Of a DNA stretch of 64,000 nucleotides, positions 1 through 11,929 are shown piece by piece. Position 1 is the first letter of the stretch. Each line of letters begins with the position of its first letter. The notes below the pieces were generated by a model. It was given only the letters and a program-made list of their open reading frames with translations, was not told the DNA's origin and did not search any database. The DNA is from Chalara sp. BL73 (lineage: Eukaryota > Ascomycota > Leotiomycetes > Helotiales): NCBI GenBank assembly GCA_918026815.1, contig CAKJVC010000087.1, positions 1 to 64,000 of the forward strand, read 5' to 3'. Made by a program: the position numbers and the translations under genes.

Positions 1-1888
1 GTGACTGAGGCAGAATTGGCGGCTTGTCTCACTATGCTAGCTGGTCCACAGGTCATCACTCGTCCCATCCTTCATCCTCGTTTATCAACCCACCAGAGCC
101 AGCGCTTTCGTGCAGCCACGATCATGGCGCCGCAACTGAATGCTGCACAGCATATTTTGATCACACATTGCTAAAAGAAGGGTTCGAACTCAAGCAAATT
201 ACCTGAAAGCCCCGTGCAGCGTGCGCGCTGTCTTGCGTTGATGTAGTAGGTGACGATGATATTAACATCGACGTCCTCCCTTTTTCTCTTTCATTCATGT
301 TGCCTTTAATGTGAAAGATAGTCTCTTCCAGCTGACAGGGCAGCAGTTTACGGTGGTTTGCTCGTTCGTCCAGCAAGCAGTGGGGCCCTTGCTTGCAGTG
401 TTTGCCAGGTCCAAAGACCAACCAGCTTTGGCGGCTCTCTGAAGCTTTTGAGCCTCTGTGACATCTTTCTTCTTTTCTTGCACTTTGTCGTTGTAGACTC
501 ACAAGTAACTTCCTTGTAAACAAACTCCATGCTGAAGGGTATCTCCTCCCTTTGCTAAATAAGTCACCAAAACTTTCCGGGTGATTGTCAACCAGCTGCT
601 AATAAATTTCCAGCTTCTTACATTGCTTCGTTAGACAGCGCTGACGGCCCCGCTCGATAGGCGTTTCTTCGCACGTATAACTATCTCCTGGAAACTTATT
701 CTCGTCTTTTAGAAAACGCTAAAGCTGTGCCTGGAGGTTGACCTTCCAAATTCGCTCGGAGCTAGGACGAGATCGGGATTTGTGTCTGAACAAACATGCA
801 AAGTTCTGATATTCTCGCGTTGGGGGATCTTCCACCGGAAGTCATAGTGGATGCATATATGGTTATTCTTGTCATATTGCTTGTCGCTTTTCCAGCGACT
901 CAGTCGGAGAAGTGGTAACGCATGTCCGCCGCTTACATGGTCGACTCGTTCGGCCCCGGGCTGGCTCCGGGGCTGCCAGAAGTGGAAAACTTGGGGATTC
1001 TATAATATATAGCATAATTGTCGTTCGGCACGTCGGGGTCGATGCTTTCGCTGATAGCCACCTCCCGAGCAAATAGTGACGCAAGAAGGCATGATTGTTG
1101 CCGCATTGCCTTCTCGCCGGGTGCTGGCAAGGGCACATGGCCATTTCCTCGGAGTTTCTACAGGTTTCTACGGGCTTCCATAAGAGTTTCTGTTTGCTCA
1201 TTATATAACATGGCCAAAACCATAGAATATCTCCAAACATCCTAATCGGAATGACAATGAAAGTAAAATGTATAGCGGAATTGACGCGCTATTTATCGGG
1301 TGGAGGACGTTACCATTTGCGCCCCCTATCCACGATTCAGTTACTATTGGCCTGGAAGGTCCTTAGCTGCGTTAATATAGCTGAGCTAGAATCTTGGTAC
1401 AGTCTTTTGCAAAGCCAGCCCCTTGTATGCAGCCAGAACCTGTTGGGTATACGGTTAGTCATTTACAGGAAGTGAATTATATTTGTTCATGAACTTTTCA
1501 AATATTGTCCCAGCCTCAAGGACCATATGTAAGCGACCTATATCCATATATACATTGTCAAAGTCTGCTAAAGCTCGTGCCACACGCACCGCATTTTTGA
1601 TCTGGTGGAGAAAATTAGTTAGCGAAGATATATGGGCTCGGCTTATACGTGAAGACAGCTTACTTGCCGACCATAACGTGTTCAACAGCTTTATATGCTT
1701 AGTTATTGTTGGTATCACGGGCTTACCTTCCACGGGGCAAAAGGCGCAGCTCTACTTTGTAGGCCACGCTCTTGCTCTTGATGGATATGGTAATAATTGT
1801 TGTTGTATTAGGTTCTACTCTAGATTCTACAACATGGGGGTTGTGCGGACCACGTGACCTGGTGGGTCGTATGTGGATCCGTAAACCC
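1..1888. other. No recognisable gene
   Basis: Several short open frames occur on both strands, but none shows a domain, signal peptide or splice structure that I recognise. A 40-codon frame starting at 793 (first residues MQSSDILALGDLPPEVI) has an F-box-like LPPEV start but no continuation. The segment from about 1450 to 1888 lies just beyond the stop of the minus-strand NLR pseudogene and could contain its 3' untranslated region. Confidence 0.5.
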
Positions 1889-4800
1889 CTACTTCCTACA
1901 GTTATCCTCAAGATACGCACGGGAAAGCTCACGCTCTGACGCTAATCGTGCGTGATCCTCCTCCTTAAGCGTCTTTTTCCTAATTTCTACTACATGCTCG
2001 AAGATTTCAATCGCCTCTTTAATCCGTCTATCCTCAAAATACGCGCTTGCAAGCCTATGCTCTGACGTTAATCGTGCATGATCCTTCTCTTCGAGCGTTT
2101 TTCCCTAACTTTTACCACATGCTCGAAAATCTTAATCGCCTCTTTAATCCGCCTATCCCCAAGATACGCGCGTGCAAGCTCATGCTCTGACGTTAATCGT
2201 GCGTGATCTTCCTCCTTAAGCGTCTTTTTCTTAACTTCTACTACATGCTCGAGGATTTCAATCGCCTCTTTAATCCGCCTATCCTCAAGATACGCGCTTG
2301 CAAGCCCATGCTCTGACGTTAATCGTGCGTGATCCTCCTCCTTAAGCGTCTTTTCTTAACTTCTACTACATGCTCGAAAATTTCAATCGCCTCTTTAATC
2401 CGTCTATCCCCAAGATACGCGCTTGCAAGCTCATGCTCTGACGTTAATCGTGCGTGATCCTTCTCCTTAAGCGTCTTTTTATCAACTTCTACTACATGCT
2501 CGAAGATTTCAATCGCCTCTTTAATCCGTCTATCCTCAAAATACGCGCGTGCAAGCTCATGCTCTGACGCTAATCGTGCGTGATCCTCCTTCTCGAGCGT
2601 CTTTTATCAACTTCTACTACATGCTCGAAGATTTCAATCGCCTCTTTAATCCGCCTATCCCCAAGATACGCGCGTGCAAGCTCATGCCCTGACGTTAATC
2701 GCTTGGTGTCGTCTTCTAAAAATGCACCCTCCTCCACTCAAAGACCTCCTCTAGACAGTTTATGGCGTCCTTGAATCTTCGGTCCCATCCTAAGCATAAC
2801 CCGACTTGAAAGAACAAATCAAACCTCTCATTAGTTTTGTAAGCCTTGCTCCGATCAAGCAGCTTGAATGCATGCGGAGTGTAGTTTTGCCACACCTGAC
2901 GATTAGCACGATCAGTAGATGGGAAGACTGCTTCGAGATGCCGAAGAGCGTTAGTTGTAATCTCCTCCATACGCTCCTGTTTTCGAATCCAGATCCAGGT
3001 TGCCAAGTGCACAAGATTGTGCATATCATAGGTCTCATTATCCTCTCGAGGAATCAAATACGCATAGCTCAAAGAGTGCCGATAGCGTGTGTCATTTCCT
3101 CTTCTGACGTCAATCTTGGTAGCAGTGATCGTGGAATAGCTTTAGGTTCAATACATGAGATAAACGATAGCAAGTCAGCGGCGGCATTATCAGTCTTCCG
3201 GATCTGGTCGAAAGAAACAATCCAAGTCGTTGCTACCGCATTTTGTGACCCTCGATATCGCGTGCAGTCCTGAAACTCCCGGCTCATCAGACTTACTAAC
3301 TCTTGCTCAGTGCTTCGTAAGATCTCCAAATATTTCTGGATAGTCGAATGGTTGCTATTTAGATAGGCCGCGGCTTGAGCAATTGCCAAAGGAAGATACG
3401 TCAATTCACGTAGAAGCTCCATCGTTATTGCTCTATCTCGAAGCAACTGTTTGCGAATGAGCGATTTGTCAAGAAATTTCTCAGCATCTTCTATATCCAT
3501 CTCGTGCAGCTCGATAATGTCGTTTCCAGCCACCCATTGGCCCACTTCCCCGATCGTGTTGTGAAGATCGTCAACCCTGTCTCGCTCTCCGGCAGGTATT
3601 CGTGCATACAATCAGGCGGTTCAAACAGAATCTCAGGATCGTCCGCATTGTCAACAATTAGTAACCATTTCCCCATATCTTCCGAGCTCAAATATTTCCG
3701 CACTGACACCTTTGGATCTTCTTCATCGATATTCATACTTATCCCAATCTTTTTCCCTATCTCTAAATAAGCCTGTTCGAAACTCTTTTGGCTTAACATC
3801 GGTACCCAAAAGACACTGTACTCTGGTCGATTGTCCTTAACCCAGTAAGCAAACTGCAACGCAACCTGAGTCTTGCCAACGCCGCCCAGCCCAACTATTG
3901 CGAGCTTCTGACAATCCTCGACGAACAGCTCTTGTTTAAGACAGTCTAGAATCTCACTCCGGCCAGTAAATTTTCTATTCCGAAGGAAAGGGATGTGATG
4001 TTGACGGATGGGATCTATCCTGCTCTTATGATGTCCTGAATTACCTAAATAGTCATTATTAGTGAGCCCAATAATAACCTTTAGAGAATCACTCCAATAT
4101 CAGTGACTCGCAAAAATTTGTGGTAATTTGTTTATTAACTGGAGATATAGTATCATAGTAGCACTTTACATTCTATCCCCTTGCAACCTAGCGAATCGCT
4201 CTTCTAGGCTATCCTCAGCTGCCGCATTGGCATCCTGGACAATCGATAACGGAGCAGGGAACTCACTTTTCTTAAGCGCAATGTCGTAAACATCACTAAT
4301 ATTTCTCGTTACAAGCTTCAGATTGTCTTGATCAGTCTGGCTCGTTCCGAACTTACACACACCGCCATGGTCTGCATTTAATTTGACCACATTCTCTCGA
4401 ATACCTGGCAAATCTAGCCGCGCACTCTCTCGTGGCACAGCCTTCAGAATAGTTAGTATAAGCAGTTATCTCACACCAAGATTATAAGGCTCACGTCATC
4501 AAGGCCCCCAGAAAGAAATAATGTCGTAATCGAATAGTTGCTGCCGCCAGTGCTCATGCATGATATCAGAAAAAATACTGCCGCCTTTCAGCACCTCCAT
4601 CACGTCATCGCCCTTTTGAAATCCCATGGTCGTCGCAATGTTCGATGCTATCTTTCCTAGGCTCACCAGTTTCCAGTCTCCCCTTTATGTGGTGTCGCAA
4701 AGAAGACCAACCCCAAGGTCGCAGTTTTAATCAATGTGTACTTTGAGTTATTGTGTGCATTAATCAGTGCCTGCTTTACGAGCAAACCCCCATACTATGG

Positions 4801-5093
4801 CACAGGAAGATTATCGGTCGCGTTTCGTCCCTGGCCCTTTCAACTCGAATTGCCTCGAGCAACTCGTTCGCTTTACCGATGAAAGTGTCTTGGTCTTTCC
4901 CATAGACAACCGTCGCATTGTATTCGTAGAGGAAGATTCGCGAGTTGGGAACGTGACGGGAAGATCATCGCGGAGCCACAGCCGGCCATGGGATCCATTA
5001 GATGCGCCAAGTATCCCAGGCGTGGTCAGCGTCACTCTTGCTTCGCGGGTTCAGGCCGTGCACAGCAATAATACTAGACATCTTAGTATTCAT
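1889..5093 (-). pseudogene. NLR-type immune receptor: serine esterase + NB-ARC + TPR, frame broken
   Basis: Read on the minus strand from ATG at 5093, the translation gives three modules in the order known for fungal NLRs. First comes an alpha/beta-hydrolase (DUF676-like serine esterase) part with AVHGLN, the nucleophile motif CHSMGG, and LVFFATPHKG (about 5090-4500). A linker of the form LNADHGGVCKF follows (4438-4166). Then comes an NB-ARC core with Walker A GLGGVGKT (about 3870-3890), LLIVDNADD, a winged-helix part ending in MHNLVHLATW, and finally 42-residue TPR units to a stop at 1889. The order is continuous but the frame is not: single missing bases lie in homopolymers at 4787-4791, 4680-4683, 3548-3551 and 3071-3073, and in three TPR units, and two more shifts fall around 4990-5060. 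Such proteins sense non-self and can trigger cell death in fungi. Either a pseudogene or a gene spoiled by consensus errors; the domain call is secure, the status is not. Confidence 0.8.
1933..2690 (-). repeat. 126-bp tandem repeat array encoding TPR units of the NLR
   Basis: The motif GCTCTGAC or a close variant recurs at 1933, 2059, 2184, 2310, 2435, 2561 and 2686, giving spacings of 126, 125, 126, 125, 126 and 125. The minus strand encodes a 42-residue unit containing ELARAYxxDRRIKEAIEIF, a kinesin-light-chain-like TPR. Units are nearly identical, so the array is young or homogenised. Every second unit has lost one A/T from the same homopolymer (T run at about 2098, 2351 and 2602 on the plus strand), so the frame slips three times. 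Confidence 0.9.
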
Positions 5094-6060
5094 ATTCAAA
5101 GGGATGATCGGACTGGTTGAGAATTTTGCTTACTCGATTTTCCAGGCGTCGCTGGAGTCGTCTATGCTTGGAAACAGCTGGCGTAGCGGCTATCCTTCCG
5201 TTAGCCAACACGTAAAAGAGGCATGAAACGCCTACCATATCTCTAATACTCGCCGCTTAAATGAAACGAGACTTAAGGAATACGTGCTCAGTGAGGTTGA
5301 TATCGGATGAAGAATAAGAAGATACAACTGAGAATACACATCGTGGTGCAGCCGCCAGCCTAAATGCGGCTGATGGCGCTGAAGCATGGCGCGCGTCTAT
5401 GGATGGCCCCGCATCCAATCGACGTACACTCCACGAGTAACCCTTATCATCGAAGCTAGTTTCGGTTAGATCCGTCTGATGGTACAATTGGGCAGGGGTG
5501 CATAGCCACAGGCGTCTGGAAATAGGCCCCGCTAAATGTCACGGCCCTGGCATTTTCTCGCTTAGAGCTTGGCTCCGGCCAGCCTCCTGTATATAAATCG
5601 CTGCTTTCCTTCCCTTCCTCTGTCCGTAGCTTGTTCTCTTAATTATAACAATTGATAGTTGTTCATACCTTTGAGTCCTTCTACCTAATATCTACGGATC
5701 GAGATCCCTGTTTGACTTGAGTTGTTACACTAAAAATGATTAACTAAAAACCAGCGACACCCAATTCGCCTTCTGCTGTATTTATCGAAGCGACTGAACA
5801 ACATCTTTTACTCCTGGATAACACTACATATACTCTGAATCTGGGTACACCGACTTCAAAATCAGCTGGGAGCAGCTTAGGCGAGTGTTTGATCTTTAAA
5901 TTAAAAACAGGCTAACATTAACAACTTAAGGCGAACGGGGATCTCGATCCGTAGATCTCAGGGAGAAGGACTCGAAGGTGTGAATGACTATCAATTATCA
6001 TAACGAAAAGAACAAGCTACCGATGGAAGAAAAAAGAGAATAGCGTTTTATATACAGGAG
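5094..6060. other. Intergenic, nothing recognised
   Basis: Upstream of the NLR start on its own strand. A short partly mirrored segment is seen: the sequence around 5640-5710 (ending TACGGATCGAGATCCCTG) has an approximate inverted counterpart at 5935-5990 (GGGATCTCGATCCGTAGATCTC). These may be ends of a small decayed element. No coding sequence is supported. Confidence 0.45.
5640..5995. repeat. Possible terminal inverted repeats of a small decayed element
   Basis: The text around 5640-5720 (CTACGGATCGAGATCCCTG core, preceded by TTGATAGTTGTTCATACC and TGAGTCCTTCTACC) is matched in reverse complement by 5930-5995 (GGGGATCTCGATCCGTAG, then GGACTCGAAGGTGTGAA and ATGACTATCAATTATCA). Arms of about 60 bp enclose about 220 bp with no coding capacity. 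This is the layout of a MITE. Target-site duplications were not resolved. Confidence 0.55.
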
Positions 6061-6061
6061 A

Positions 6062-7012
6062 CTGGCCATGGGCCAAGGCCGTGACACTAACCAGAAACTA
6101 CAGTTGCTGATTTGTGACGGCATTGGAACGTACAAAACTTTCGAAGTTTTAAAGTTTTGTTTCGAAAACAACATTATTTTATGTCGCTTTCTTTTTGTAC
6201 CTCCCACAAGCTCTAGCTTTGTAACATCGGAGTTTTTGCATTTTTGAAAGCAGCCTACCGCAACAGAGCTGACCGACTGTTTCGAGGAAGTACAGATACG
6301 GTTGGTAAAGAACATTACACTTTTTGTATTGCCCTGCAAAGGAAAAGCGTTTACAAAAGAAAAATATCACGGCCGCATAGGCGGCTTGTGGTTGTTTCCG
6401 TTTAACCCAAACAGAGTTTTTGAGGTAATACTGAAGCCTTTCTGTCAGGTGCCAAATTAGTCCTTGTGGATTGGAGTTCACTCGTGCCACACTACATATT
6501 TGGCAACTTACACATTCGCTCAATCAACTGTTCTGAAAGCCGATAAAGTAAAGTGAGTTTTTGATATTAAAACGAAGTACTACAAACGCCTGTGACGCCA
6601 GTGTCAGGAAAGGCTCTTGCGTCGCTGCATAACCTAATCAAACAGGACGCTTTTGCACTTAATAAAACGAGCATACCGCGTTTACAGAAGCACCTATAAA
6701 AGCTTGCCAATGCCGCCTAGATGTCTTTTGCTCAACATGCTTTTTCTCGATGATCAAAATCAACTTTTAATCAGAATAAACAACGAAACCAAAGTTCGTC
6801 GATCAACCAAGTCAGTCCTACTAGGAAAGACGAAAATAATGAGCTTTAAGGACATCGAGGTGGCACGAGCAGGGCGTACTGCGAAGGAGGTCACCAAGGG
6901 CAAGGGGAAATGCAGGAGTGCTGCGCTAGAGGCAGATAAGCCAGAGCCAGAGCCAGAAGTGGCGCGGATGGCCAAAGCGCCAGTGCTTGGAGGACACCAG
7001 TGGCGTGGATGA
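6062..7012 (+). mobile_element. Relic of a pogo/Fot1-type DDE transposase (C-terminal half)
   Basis: Plus-strand frames give LICDGIGTYKTFEVL and CFENNIILC (second catalytic Asp region of pogo/Fot1 DDE transposases), then KAAYRNRADRLFRG and VGKEHYTF in a shifted frame, KAFTKEKYHGRIGGLWLF and FPFNPNRV, and finally an intact tail with RRSTKSVLLGKTKIMSFKD, IEVARAGRTAKE and KGKGK. That succession is characteristic of the C-terminal half of fungal pogo-family transposases. At least two frameshifts and a stop break it, and the N-terminal half with the CENP-B-like DNA-binding domain is not visible. It is a dead copy. I did not find terminal inverted repeats that clearly belong to it. Confidence 0.8.
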
Positions 7013-7121
7013 TCTAAGCGTAGGCTGCGGAGAATTAGATTGCTCTATGGGAATAGAAAATTATTGCTCTGTTCTTCAGTTCAAATATGTCATTTCAAGC
7101 AAGCTCGCGCGGGTCTCGCGA

Positions 7122-8560
7122 CTAATCTGACCAAGGGTCATATCCAGTGTCGGGATGTGGCCACCCAAGATCCTCTGCGACGTCAGACCAATGCAGAACC
7201 TCTTCGCCCTCGTCGTCTGAGTCAGGGTAGGTGCGGGAGCTGCTTCTACCCCCGGCCGTCACCGCGTCGTTCCTGGATTGCTTCTCTTGCCTTATTCTTT
7301 CCCGTTCTTTCTCTAACCGGCGCTCCTCGACCTTCTTAGCCTCAGCCCAGGTCTGGAATGCTTCCTTTTTAGGGTACAGAATAGCACAACCTCCCTCGTA
7401 GCCAAGACATCCTCCAAACAATCGTGGATGGCCCCCTTATTCTTCCGGATTCCAACATTCACCAGCTCAGAGCAGAGGGTCTGTAATCCCCATCGGATGC
7501 GATGAATGCCAACAGCTTTTCTCGACAAGATCCCGGAATCCACAATACGGGGATGGATCATCCTCAAGGCATCCAAGTCGTGCTCTAATGCATGGCCGAC
7601 AATGATAGTATTGCTATCGATATATTTCCACAGCTCTGACCGGGCTCCTTCCCAGCCCCGCAGCGCCTGCCCTTGCCGAATCGCATTTTCGAGCGTGCTT
7701 CTCGATATGCCATGAATTGAAGACCGTATTTGGGTTATGGGTTCTCGGGGACACACATATCGGTTAAGAAGTACTGCGCCAGTAAAATAGTCGGTAACGC
7801 AAAGGAAAATGGCTTCACTCGCCCCACCAGCAACCCCTGCCATTTCACAGTCAAGGGCCACCGCAAGGAATTTCGGATCTGCGGAGGCCGGCGGGGTTTG
7901 TCGGAAGTCTTCGTGTTGAATCGCGCGTAGGGGTATTTGAAAATCATGCGTTGGTGAGGTCTTACAGCCTCGTCCCCCATTACTGCAGCATTGATACGGC
8001 CTTTTTGAGTTCTGCAACATTTCGAAGTATAAGCATTTTCTGATATTGATCTTCATACAATAAAACCCACCCGTTTATCTCGCTTGTATAGATGGAAGAT
8101 GCACTCTCGACCAACCGCGTTCTTTTCTTGGCCTATACTATTTTAGTTCAACCGCTATAATCAATAGGGGAAACCTACTATTACAGCGCTTACATTTCCG
8201 TGAATTGGCATAATCTGACGAATTGTACGAATGTATAATATAGCCATTCTCCTCGAGCTCCTTCGGCGTATGGCAATGTGCCGATAACGCATTGAGCACT
8301 GTAACATATTCAGACTCCACGATCACAGACCAGGGCACACTTTGAGGGGCGGTCTTAACCGCAGGCATTACTATCTGAGGAGTACTAGAGCTGGACATGA
8401 TTACACTTGGAGGTTGCCCATATTCGCGTGCCTGGCGCTTTGCCGGTTTAACTAGAGAAGCCGCTTGCTGTTTCTTGTGTATGGAGGAGTTTCGGATGTG
8501 TTGATCTAGGTCTGTCTGTCCTTTGAACGACCTGTTACACGGCGCACAGTAGGCTAGCAT
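7122..8560 (-). CDS. Zinc-finger RNA exonuclease, DEDDh family (REX-like), one frame break
   Basis: Exons 8179-8560, 8071-8132 and 7122-8011 join with introns of 46 and 59 nt. The product starts MLAYCAPCNRSF with a C2H2 finger. A second metal-binding segment follows (CKRCNS ... ECIFHL ... YQCCSNGGRGC ... SPTHDF). The exonuclease domain then has VALDCEMAGV (DxE), IVGHALEHDLDAL (D) and HDCLEDVLATREV (H and D), the complete DEDDh set. A charged C-terminal tail (AEAKKVEERRLEKERERI) is in another frame: the five-base run at 7366-7370 needs one more base. With that base the coding length is 1335 nt, an exact multiple of three, for about 444 residues. I therefore think the gene is real and either mis-called at one base or ends early in some copies. 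Expected role is 3' trimming of structured RNA. Confidence 0.75.
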
Positions 8561-10201
8561 CGCAGTTGTATGGAGCCGTATTTGAGGCACTAGTTTAGTT
8601 TGAGAAAGGATGTTGTCAGAATACCTAAAACGTAGCAAAAGGTGTAGTATACTCTTGCTGGTGTGGTTCTGGTATTCGTTGATTGATTGTTCTAAGCTAC
8701 GGCCTATTGCCAGGTAGATATAGGTGATAGAAGACCCACAATTCCCGCGGTCCAGTGGATCGCGTGAGCTATGTACATGAATTCCAACAGTTGTGAAGCT
8801 CTGACCGGGTTGTAGTTGTCTTACGTGAGGGGCAGTGTATCCTTGCGTCAGTCACAGTCAAGCTACAAGCCTGGTAAATGGTTCCTGAAGGCGTGTGGGG
8901 TCATCTATCGCTAACCCAAAACCGTTAGTCGGTTCGAGTACGAGGCGAATGTATCACGTCTGATCCAATCAACCTAGTCTCAGCCTCATTTGACGCCGGC
9001 GCGATTCGTTCCCACCCTCCGCGATTGGGGCGTAGATTGCGTTAACCAACCCCTCCAAAATAAACTTCCCCTGACCGCGTTGCTATCTTGCATATCATCC
9101 GTAATGCGCCGCATCTGCTAGAACATGGAATTCACAGTGACGATCAGAAGCTATTGTTAATGCAATTCAGGCTCTCTATCGCATGTGTCCGGCATACAGA
9201 TCCGTAGTAATTTGTGTGAGAAAAGTCTTCCGAGCTAATGTCTCTGCTTAGTCGGAGGCATGTCAGCTACTTGGATCCTCAAATCCAACATACATGCTTG
9301 GGACAGTGAATGCGAAGCCCCACCAGAGCAGGCGAATGGCCTAGACCCCAAACATGGCAAGCACTAACTACATGACCATAGACAGAGGACATGCGACAAC
9401 AACAAAAATTTTACGGAATGAACTGTCCAAGAACTAGAGCATTATAATTTCATTCGCGCCTCCGTCCATGTCGATGATTGTGATGGATCTCTGACTAGCA
9501 TGTTTCCGGTAGCGCACCCCAAGTATCTGTGCCAACATGAGCAATTTTACGGGCAATCGGATGTTGATTCTGCAAACTTCGTAGTGGCGGCCTCTAACCG
9601 GAAAGTTCTCGCCCAGCAGATCCCTGCTATTCTCTTCTAGAATTGGGATTCGCAACACTGATTGCCTTATTCCCCTTACCTTTTTCTACCGAGATTTCCA
9701 AAGAATACGTAAATGTGAAAGCCACCCATAATGATCTTGGGTGTAGTCCAAAAGTCATTTTTGCTGCAGAATGACTAGATCAACTAGGTGCGTAATCCCC
9801 TGCCTGTCCTTAAACAATTTTTTCGCCGAGTTGGTTGCGAGCTGCTTCCACCCCAACCATTCATGAAATTCAATATAGTATCTTGGCATCTCATCGCCAA
9901 AGATAGCTTACACAAGACTTAGGTTAGGTTTTTCTTTGTAGCATCGACTAACCGCCTTAATTCTAAGCTTACTGTTGCTACGACAAGACGGAATTCTCGG
10001 AGCAATAACACGCTTTCTTATCTCACCAACAAAAAGTAGGACGGGTCATAAGCAACTGCCAAGCAATGTCGCTTCTGCGGCCCGATTGCGCTTACTGAAT
10101 ATGGACGCCAATTTCAGTTCATAATACTGTAACTTGGATAGCGTGCATTACCCTCGAAGAGGTGACCAAAGCCGTCGAGGCTACTCCCAGATGAGCGCCT
10201 T
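8561..10201. other. Intergenic, nothing recognised
   Basis: Short frames only, for example 9434-9658 on the minus strand, with no domain or splice pattern. A GGTTCGAGTAC string near 8933 resembles a tRNA B box but no cloverleaf can be drawn around it. Confidence 0.5.
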
Positions 10202-11143
10202 TCAAGAAGTGAACTTTAACAACTCCGCCTCAGTCCAATCCCACAGCTTCTGCGCCAACTGCGAGTCTTTTCCTTCAGGTCTTCCCCTACCAGCTATTCC
10301 GAGGGGTTCATAATACTCGCCGCTCCTCAGTCCTTTCTTCGTCGCAGCCCACACTTGATGCTTGGCAGCCGTCGCAATAGAACTGAAAATCAGAAATTTG
10401 CACAAATAACGGTTAATAATTCGGTCAACAAGACGTGCATCGGTCGCGTTGGCGTGCAAGTTTGTGTCGGCGATACCTGGGTGGACTGCCACGACAGTCA
10501 AGCTTGGGTACTGGCTTGCTGCCGCGCGAAAAGAATGTTCGCAAGTTTACTCTGCCCATAACGCTGTATACCAGAGAGGTGCTCAGCGGGTATCCTGAGA
10601 GTGTCAAAAATTTCCTTCCTCAGGCGCATTCCAGTGACTATATGAGGTCACCACAATGACGCGAACATCGTCGCTGGCGCTTGCAGTCTTTGCGAGTAAA
10701 GGGAGCAACAACTTTGTCAATAGTGCATGACCCATATGATTAATGCCGAATTGTTTCTCGAACCCATCCTCGGTCAATCCTGGTGGAATGCACATGACTC
10801 CGGCATTAAGCATGAGAATATCGAGGCGGTCTGCTTAAACCAAAAACTTGGCCGCAGCCTGCTTCACGGCACCGAGCGAAGCAAGATCCAGCGGCAAGAT
10901 CCTAAGGTCGGCCTGGTGGACTTGCTGACGGATATCGGTGCACGCGGCCTCAGCCTCTTCAATGTCCTGTGCTGCTAGCCAAATCTGGGATGGATTGTGC
11001 TGACTGAGGTAAGTGATGGCTTGCTTCCCAAGCCCGGAGCTACCTCCTGTGACAAGAATGACTTTGCCATCAAGCGGCGGAATATCCTTGACAGGGTCAA
11101 AAGCCATGGCATTACTACCGCTAATGTTACCGAAACTCAACAT
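10202..11143 (-). pseudogene. Short-chain dehydrogenase/reductase pseudogene
   Basis: Starting at ATG 11143 (or 11107), the translation gives VILVTGGSSGLGKQA, the TGxxxGxG cofactor motif of classical SDRs, then MLNAGVMC (NAG motif), [48 protein letters not shown] (YxxxK active site) and TVVAVHPGIADTNLHANATD. It is related to the retinol-dehydrogenase-like SDRs common in fungi. The reading is broken by an in-frame TAA just before [12 protein letters not shown] (about 10834) and by frame changes near 10605 and 10515. A nonsense codon plus two shifts makes true decay more likely than sequencing error. No function should be expected. Confidence 0.85.
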
Positions 11144-11929
11144 CTTGCTAACTAGCGTAGAAACCGTGAGATATCTGCTGAAATTAGACGCTGGAGTAGA
11201 TAAGTCCCTGCGTTTTGGAAGTGGTAAAGGACTTAAGGAGTGCAGAGTTAGGCAACGAGATTCACGCAACGAGTCTTTTATGTCATGTTAGCACGTGACC
11301 AGCTCGCGTGTGTTCCTTAATTGGGACTAGCAGCACATGGCCTTTTTCCAGAGCCCCACCTCTCCTTATTAGTTGATATGAGCTGAAAGAAGATAGACTT
11401 TACAAGTTCGCGTTTATATCGTTCAAATGAAGCCTATTTGTTTATATCACGTGACTGTATAGATTCCTGGATACACGTGAATAGCTAAGCTATTTTGGGA
11501 TTTTAACGGTTCTAGAGCCTTTCTTATATATATCGATCAGCAAGGATATATCACCTAAATAGGGCACTGGGGAGAAGAGACTGTGAAAAACTCGGCTCGA
11601 TTCGAAAGATATTAGTTTAGAAGCAGAATTTTTGGGACTGCTTTCATGTATGACCTAATTTTGCTTATAACAGAATAACAGAATGCGGGTCAAATCTTGT
11701 GAATGCAAAGAGAGAGAATAAGTTTAAATGATCAATGAAATTCAGCTTTTACCCAAGTCTATAAACAACCATTTTTGCACCACTTTTTGGTTTGCGAAGC
11801 CCGTTGCTCGCTTTCCCTTTCCATTTCATTTTTTTTGTCCAAACTCCAAAACTCCGTCGTAAAGCAAGGGGTACAACTCAAAACCAGCTCGAAATATGAA
11901 AAAATACTAACAAGTACAGGATGAATGCT
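11144..11929. other. Intergenic, AT-rich, nothing recognised
   Basis: Sequence between the SDR relic and the 3' end of the small secreted-protein gene. It is AT-rich and contains no supported coding sequence. Two CACGTG hexamers occur (around 11292 and 11447), too common to call functional. Confidence 0.5.

Noticed and set aside
181..205. tRNA B box-like GGGTTCGAACTC
   Set aside because: No A box at the right distance and no cloverleaf; likely chance.
1933..2690. CRISPR-like or satellite repeat
   Set aside because: The 126-bp period equals 42 codons and the minus strand encodes TPR helices continuous with an NB-ARC domain; there are no spacers.
8900..8960. tRNA gene suggested by a GGTTCGAGT string
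   Set aside because: No matching A box and no acceptor stem can be drawn around it.
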